NCBI GenBank assembly: GCA_947523045.1
Contig: CANNUR010000172.1
Span: 1-6,454, forward strand
Length of the DNA stretch: 6,454 nucleotides
Direction: 5' to 3'
Source: an uncultured Prosthecobacter sp.
Lineage (GTDB): Bacteria > Verrucomicrobiota > Verrucomicrobiia > Verrucomicrobiales > Verrucomicrobiaceae
The position numbers were made by a program, and so were the translations under genes. This document shows positions 1 to 6,454 of the stretch, piece by piece. Each line of letters starts with the position of its first letter. The stretch's first letter is position 1. The notes below the pieces were generated by a model. It saw nothing but the letters and a program-made list of their open reading frames with translations, was not told the origin of the DNA and ran no database searches.

Positions 1-122
1 AGATGAGGGAAGCATCGGTTTCTCTTGTCATTCCGGCGGTAAGTCACCGTTTGTTTGGTCCGAGGCAGTCTGAATTGATGACGTTCAAGCATTTCATCGA
101 CATGGTATTGAAGCTTCAGAGA

Positions 123-344
123 TCAGCAGAATTTAAGTTTTTCCTTTCCCTGCCCTTTCCAAATCCTACGGCAGTTAAAGGCGTGCGTACCTGAATAGTT
201 TAACGAACAAAACTTCCAAGGAGCGTTCGATTCATCGGCGCAGCGTGTTAGAACCAAGGCGCACTTGCCCCCCTTCCGTTCCGTGTTAGAATTATCGGCC
301 TTTGCCACCTCATTTTTGGACATAAGTTTGCCACGGTCTAGCAT
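123..344 (-). CDS. Hypothetical small Cys- and Lys-rich protein (doubtful)
   Basis: This open frame of 73 codons begins 3 bases after the stop of the frame at 348-608 and runs the same way. An internal ATG at 323 gives a 66-residue version starting MSKNEVAK. That version has cysteines at about residues 21, 28, 39, 51 and 66 and a basic C-terminus (GKEKLKFC). No Shine-Dalgarno precedes either start. I see no signal peptide, membrane segment or known motif. Tight spacing and shared direction with its neighbour are the only support. It may be chance open frame in low-GC DNA, or a remnant of island cargo. Confidence 0.18.
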   Translation of the reverse strand: MLDRGKLMSKNEVAKADNSNTERKGGKCALVLTRCADESNAPWKFCSLNYSGTHAFNCRRIWKGQGKEKLKFC

Positions 345-347
345 TTG

Positions 348-608
348 CTAAACCAGCGGATCGTTCTTGATGTTCGTCTGAGTGCGGATACGTCCAACAA
401 TCGTGTCAGTGCCGACCCGCTTGGAACTATGGCTAACCTGGAAAAGCACCATTTCCCGTCCTAGCGCAACTTGTCGAGGTACTTGCGCCAACTTCACACA
501 CTTCTCAGCGACCTCCGGCTTTCGCATCTGCGACGCCAGCACCCAGTCGGCCATCGCCGCAAGCGAGCACGGGTCGAGGGAGATGAGAAGCGGTTCTCCG
601 TGGTTCAT
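348..608 (-). CDS. Hypothetical 86-aa protein, translationally coupled to an upstream frame
   Basis: The frame can extend upstream to an ATG at 719, but I prefer the ATG at 608, giving MNHGEPLLISLDPCSL at the N-terminus. That start overlaps the stop of another minus-strand frame as ATGA, the usual layout of coupled genes, and a GGAAG lies 10 bases before it. About two thirds of codons end in G or C, and the composition looks protein-like, with an acidic/hydrophobic first half and a basic, Thr/Ile-rich second half ending in NIKNDPLV. No signal peptide, membrane helix or known catalytic motif is visible and I do not recognise the family. It lies inside the presumed island, so it could be cargo or a fragment of a larger broken gene. 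Confidence 0.35.
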   Translation of the reverse strand: MNHGEPLLISLDPCSLAAMADWVLASQMRKPEVAEKCVKLAQVPRQVALGREMVLFQVSHSSKRVGTDTIVGRIRTQTNIKNDPLV

Positions 609-868
609 TCTTGATTGACTTCCAGCCGCTGTTTGAGAAACTGAAATGCGCTTGTCGATTTCCGATATTGCTCGCCCCGTTTTCCGGAGCCAGCGTCGGC
701 ACATGGTCGGCAGGCGCATCTTCTTTTGGCAGCCTTCCTTCGTAAATCCGTGTCACCGACCCCCGGGTGAACAAGCACGGGACGCTGCTGGACTTCGCGA
801 TTGCCACCCAGGCCATCCTTGCAGATGCCCTGGGTGACGTCGTCGCATGCTGGCGTCGAGTCCAACAC
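605..868 (-). CDS. Hypothetical frame upstream of and overlapping the 86-aa protein (doubtful)
   Basis: This minus-strand frame of 87 codons ends with TGA at 605-607 inside the ATG of the next frame (ATGA overlap). Its last 20 or so residues, including SAFQFLKQRLEV, look like a helical C-terminus. The first two thirds are less convincing, with Arg/Cys-rich runs typical of a shadow frame. A neighbouring minus-strand frame across 640-840 also reads as plausible protein, so a frameshifted gene whose end alone lies in this frame is possible. The start at 868 is not supported by a ribosome binding site. Function unknown. Confidence 0.15.
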   Translation of the reverse strand: MLDSTPACDDVTQGICKDGLGGNREVQQRPVLVHPGVGDTDLRRKAAKRRCACRPCADAGSGKRGEQYRKSTSAFQFLKQRLEVNQE

Positions 869-965
869 AGCGCCGGTTTATACTCCGGTGCGACAGACAC
901 ATGTGCCCTGCCGGCGCCAGCAGCGTCAAGGCGTTCCCCTGCCCGGCTCAACCGGTGAAATGCGG

Positions 966-1120
966 AGGTGCGTCAGGGTGCAACCGTCATGCACCCTCAT
1001 TAGCACACGACAGGGCTAAAAAGGGTGCAATTTCAGCGATTCCTGCTATTCAGATATTTTCTGATGGGTCGCTAAACGAAAGCTGCAATTTCCCCACGAG
1101 CACACCGGGACTAGCACACG
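966..1120. repeat. Cluster of short direct and inverted repeats beside the att site
   Basis: Several 7-9 base words recur here. AGCACAC occurs at 1002-1008, 1099-1105 and 1113-1119, two of these as the longer TAGCACACG. GGGTGCAA occurs at 976-983 and 1023-1030, and again inside the tRNA fragment at 1173-1180. TGCAATTTC occurs at 1026-1034 and 1084-1092. AGGTGCGT occurs at 966-973 and at 1150-1157. AGGGTGCA at 975-982 and TGCACCCT at 990-997 form a perfect 8-bp inverted repeat with a 7-base loop. Short repeats flanking an att core are how arm-type binding sites of tyrosine integrases and their accessory factors look, but no integrase is in view and that role is inference. Confidence 0.4.
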
Positions 1121-1168
1121 CAAAGGGGAGTGGCGGTGGGGGCGGATGAAGGTGCGTTCCTCCGAGGT

Positions 1169-1214
<46 letters not shown>

Positions 1215-1219
1215 CTTTC

Positions 1220-1238
1220 ATCCTTCCAAAGGAGGGAT
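1220..1238 (+). terminator. Hairpin just after the tRNA-Pro fragment, possible old tRNA terminator
   Basis: ATCCTTCC and GGAGGGAT pair as an 8-bp stem with one G-U pair and an AAA loop, beginning 5 bases after the CCA end. Only a short TT follows, so it is a weak intrinsic terminator. Its position is right for the terminator of the tRNA-Pro transcription unit, which would have stayed with the displaced 3' end. Confidence 0.3.
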
Positions 1239-1326
1239 TTCCCGGGAGCGGGGCTTCAACCACACGCAGGGAGCCGATCGATCAGACGGGCAAAGAACAA
1301 GCCCTTCCGTGCTCGCATAAACGCCA

Positions 1327-1347
1327 CTGCTGGGGCCGACGCAGCAG
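1327..1347 (-). terminator. Weak hairpin downstream of the beta-propeller gene
   Basis: CTGCTG (1327-1332) and CAGCAG (1342-1347) can pair around a 9-base loop, 26 bases past the stop of the minus-strand beta-propeller gene. On that strand the hairpin is followed by TGGCG and then TTTA. The stem is short and there is no proper T-run, so this is only the best terminator candidate in the gap. The rest of 1239-1372 shows nothing else. Confidence 0.15.
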
Positions 1348-1372
1348 CACGTTCGACAGCGACATCAATCCC

Positions 1373-2548
1373 TCAGTTCAGCTTCCAAAGCCGCTTGTCG
1401 CTGCGCACAAAGAGGGCGCCGCCGCTGAGGGCCGCCGTGCTCAGGATGGTGTCCTTCAGGGCGACCGTGTGAACGATTTCACCTTCCGGGGCGCGGGTGT
1501 CGACGACCTGCAGATCGCCGCGCTCGCTGGCGAGGTAGACATACTGACCGGCACCGACCGGCGAACCGCTGAACGGCCCCTTGAGGCGCAGCTTCCAGGC
1601 TTCGTCGCCGTTGGCCGGCGAGGCCTTGATCAGGATGCCGGCGCCGTTGAGGACGAAGAGCGAGCCGTCGAGCACCAGCGGGCTGCCAGTGCCGGGCTTG
1701 AGGCCTTCCGCACGCCAGATCTGCGAGGCCGCACCCTTTTCCGGACGCAGGGCGGTGAGGCCATTGGAGGGCACATAAATGGCATCGCCGGCGATGGCGG
1801 AACTCGGGATGGTGGCGGCGCCGTCGCTGTAATCCCAGAGCACCTTGCCAGTCTTCGGGTCAAGGCCGGTCAGGCCCTTGCTCGATTGCAGGGCGACCGC
1901 GTCCTGCCAGACGACGGCGCTGGTCCAGTTGGCGGCCTTCGGGCGATCCTGCTTCCAGCGGTTCAGGCCGGTGGCGGCGTCGAGACCGACGGCGATCGAT
2001 TCGCTGTCGTTCTCGCTCTGCACGACCAGGGTGTCGCCGGCCAGCACGGGCGAGGAGGCCATGCCGAGGCTGTTGCTGGCGTTGGCGTAGTCGAAGGTCA
2101 GGCCGCGCAGCCAGAGCAGGTTGCCGGCGTGATCGAGGGCAAAGAGGTCGTTGCTGGAGAACAGGGCGAAGACACGGGTGGCATCGCCACACATCGTCGG
2201 CGCGGCCACGCTGGTTTTGTTGTGCGCCATGGTGCGGCCGGTGGCCTTGAAGACGCGCTCCCAAAGCACCCTGCCGTCGCCGGCATCGAAACAGAAGACA
2301 TGCAGGTTCGACTGGTCGGGTCCGCTGGAACAGGTGAGGAAGACCTTGCCGCCGAGCACGATCGGACTGCTCAGACCGCGACCGGGCAGCTCGCGCTCCC
2401 AGGCCACCGCCAGCTTCGGCCCCGGTGCCGGATCGGCCGAGACGGCGCTGCCCTGCGGACCGCGGAACTGCGGCCAGTCGGCCGCCGACGCGGCGGTGCA
2501 GCTGAAAACAAGGAGCAGAAGCGCGGCGCGGGCAAGCCAAGTGTGCAT
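1373..2548 (-). CDS. Secreted PQQ-like beta-propeller repeat protein (BamB-like fold)
   Basis: The 391-residue protein has a Sec signal peptide: a basic start, hydrophobic core at residues 8-16, and probable cleavage after SA at residue 22. The mature part opens with DWPQFRGP, a signature of exported PQQ-like propellers common in Planctomycetota and Verrucomicrobiota. About seven or eight blades follow, near residues 60-98, 115-148, 165-200, 210-240, 249-280, 289-320, 329-362 and 370-391. Each has the pattern SSP-hydrophobic strand-GD, then LxALDxxTGxxLW, as in LDPKTGKVLWDY (229-240). There is no dehydrogenase or cytochrome domain, so PQQ-dependent catalysis is unlikely; a periplasmic or envelope scaffold or binding role is more likely. 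Cys17 is not in a good lipobox. No in-frame upstream ATG exists and no Shine-Dalgarno precedes the start. It lies 48 bases after pheT on the same strand, with a possible promoter of its own. Confidence 0.9.
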   Translation of the reverse strand: MHTWLARAALLLLVFSCTAASAADWPQFRGPQGSAVSADPAPGPKLAVAWERELPGRGLSSPIVLGGKVFLTCSSGPDQSNLHVFCFDAGDGRVLWERVFKATGRTMAHNKTSVAAPTMCGDATRVFALFSSNDLFALDHAGNLLWLRGLTFDYANASNSLGMASSPVLAGDTLVVQSENDSESIAVGLDAATGLNRWKQDRPKAANWTSAVVWQDAVALQSSKGLTGLDPKTGKVLWDYSDGAATIPSSAIAGDAIYVPSNGLTALRPEKGAASQIWRAEGLKPGTGSPLVLDGSLFVLNGAGILIKASPANGDEAWKLRLKGPFSGSPVGAGQYVYLASERGDLQVVDTRAPEGEIVHTVALKDTILSTAALSGGALFVRSDKRLWKLN

Positions 2549-2556
2549 GCGCCCAT

Positions 2557-2582
2557 GTTCTAGACGCAGGCGAAACTGTCAA
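2557..2582 (-). promoter_or_regulatory. Possible promoter of the beta-propeller gene
   Basis: On the minus strand a perfect TTGACA lies at 2582-2577, and TAGAAC at 2562-2557 is the best -10 match. The spacer is only 14 bases, shorter than the usual 16-18. If used, transcription would begin within a few bases of the ATG at 2548, giving a leaderless or nearly leaderless message, which would fit the missing Shine-Dalgarno. Read-through from pheT is the alternative. Confidence 0.25.
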
Positions 2583-2596
2583 GCGGCGACCGCCGG

Positions 2597-5002
<2,406 letters not shown>

Positions 5003-5043
5003 GGGAGGGAACCGGCGAAAATCAGGGGAAGCGGAAACGAGGC

Positions 5044-6063
<1,020 letters not shown>

Positions 6064-6189
6064 GGTCGGAAGCCGGACACAGCCGGTGGCAGGAGGGGAG
6101 TCGCGACGATGCCGCAGATCGGGAGACGCGCAAGTTTGGGCTCGAATGACGGAAAGGTGCGCCCCGCCGGTCCGTAGTTGCCTGCCACC
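6064..6189. other. Divergent intergenic region between pheS and the Gfo-like gene
   Basis: This 126-base gap must hold the promoters of both divergent genes unless leaders are very short. Neither strand shows a convincing pair of -35 and -10 boxes; the nearest is TTGCGC on the minus strand at 6133-6128 without a matching -10. It is too short for a T-box. GTCGCGAC at 6100-6107 is a perfect 8-base palindrome and AGCCGG is repeated ten bases apart near the pheS start. Nothing else stands out. Confidence 0.4.
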
Positions 6190-6454
6190 ATGATTCGCCT
6201 CTGCACCGTCCTCGCGGCCCTCCTGCTGGCCGCTCTCCCTGCCGCCCACGCTCAAAACATCCGTGCCGGCATCATCGGCCTCGACACCTCGCACGTGCTC
6301 GCCTTCACCAAGACCCTCAACGCCCAGCCGCAGAAACCCGAGGTCATGGGTGTGCGCATGGTCGCCGCCTACCCGCAGGGCTCGAAGGACATCGAATCCA
6401 GCCTCAAACGCGTGCCGGAGTACACCGAGAAGGTCAAGGAACTCGGCGTGCAGA
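6190..6454 (+). CDS. Secreted Gfo/Idh/MocA-like oxidoreductase, 5' part only
   Basis: The first 88 codons are present and the gene runs off the right edge. Residues 1-21 form a Sec signal peptide: Arg3, a hydrophobic Leu/Ala core, and a probable cleavage after AHA before Gln22. The mature protein starts with a strand-turn-helix resembling the Rossmann start of the family, RAGIIGLDTSHVLAFTKTLN, followed by a second strand VRMVAAYPQG. Exported proteins of this kind are frequent in Planctomycetota and Verrucomicrobiota, and the family handles sugars and their derivatives with NAD(P). The usual GxGxxG cofactor loop is replaced by GIIGLDTSH, so cofactor binding here is uncertain. ATG 6190 is chosen because it gives the full signal peptide; no Shine-Dalgarno precedes it. 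It is divergent from pheS with a 126-base gap. Substrate unknown. Confidence 0.75.
   Translation, partial: MIRLCTVLAALLLAALPAAHAQNIRAGIIGLDTSHVLAFTKTLNAQPQKPEVMGVRMVAAYPQGSKDIESSLKRVPEYTEKVKELGVQ

Larger units (their letters stand above)
1..1168. other. Probable end of an integrated genomic island; no recognisable gene
   Basis: This stretch ends exactly where a 3' tRNA-Pro fragment begins, and by the geometry of tRNA-targeted integration the DNA 5' of such a fragment is the integrated element. Its first 360 bases are 47.5% G+C by hand count, against more than 70% in sampled parts of pheT. Only short reading frames occur, and I recognise no family in any of them; the more plausible ones are listed separately. 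No integrase, transposase, tRNA or CRISPR repeat is seen. The last 200 bases are rich in short repeats. An alternative is plain decayed intergenic DNA; the tRNA fragment is the main reason to prefer an island. Confidence 0.5.

Noticed and set aside
3..194. Plus-strand frame of 63 codons at the left edge
   Set aside because: No ribosome binding site can be judged at the edge, no motif is seen, and the size is expected by chance in lower-GC DNA.
198..253. Integron attC-like site (GTTTAAC ... GTTAGAA, 56 bases)
   Set aside because: The outer boxes resemble attC core sites and lie near tiny frames, but one consensus position fails and no paired inner boxes can be found.
244..291. Direct repeat CGTGTTAGAA at 244-253 and 282-291
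   Set aside because: Only two copies 38 bases apart with unrelated flanks; not enough for a repeat array or CRISPR.
743..958. Plus-strand frame from GTG 767 (VNKHGTLLDFAIATQAIL...)
   Set aside because: The first part looks protein-like, but the tail becomes Ala/Arg/Pro-rich, there is no ribosome binding site, and it overlaps minus-strand frames that are as plausible; I recognise no family.
1229..1236. Strong Shine-Dalgarno-like AAGGAGGG on the plus strand
   Set aside because: No ATG, GTG or TTG follows at a usable distance; it is better explained as one arm of the hairpin at 1220-1238.
6064..6294. N-terminal extension of PheS to the ATG at 6294
   Set aside because: The added residues do not resemble PheS, overlap the divergent signal-peptide gene, and the ATG at 6063 matches the family start.

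Overview
The window joins two unlike kinds of DNA. Positions from about 1215 to the right end are GC-rich (two 60-base samples inside pheT counted by hand are 72% and 78% GC) and carry well-formed genes. The first 360 bases count to 171 G+C (47.5%), and nothing before about 1168 is a gene I can name. The coding side suggests a Gram-negative bacterium of the Verrucomicrobiota/Planctomycetota type, with Verrucomicrobiota favoured. The reasons are a secreted PQQ-like beta-propeller opening with the DWPQFRGP signature, a Gfo/Idh/MocA-like protein with a signal peptide, and the absence of Shine-Dalgarno sequences at all four confident starts. This placement is inference from protein style, not a database result.

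Layout from left to right. Positions 1-1168 hold low-confidence short reading frames, mostly on the minus strand, two of them joined by an ATGA start/stop overlap. A patch of short direct and inverted repeats follows at about 966-1120. Positions 1169-1214 are the last 46 bases of a tRNA-Pro(GGG) gene: anticodon loop, 3' anticodon-stem strand, variable loop, T-arm, 3' acceptor strand and CCA. The matching 5' half is missing. This is the footprint left when an integrative element recombines into the anticodon loop of a tRNA gene, so the left part of the window is probably the end of an integrated island and the right part is host chromosome.

On the host side three minus-strand genes run in the order pheS (6063-5044), pheT (5002-2597) and the secreted beta-propeller gene (2548-1373). 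PheS and PheT are the two subunits of the (alpha-beta)2 phenylalanyl-tRNA synthetase; they lie 41 bases apart and are presumably co-transcribed. The beta-propeller gene follows 48 bases later. The gap holds a near-palindrome across the pheT stop and a TTGACA-like -35 box, so it may have its own promoter. A divergent plus-strand gene starts at 6190 and runs off the right edge; it begins like a secreted Gfo/Idh/MocA-family oxidoreductase.

The confident genes are ordinary. The part worth following is the tRNA-Pro fragment and what lies to its left, most of it outside the window. No integrase, transposase or CRISPR array is visible here.
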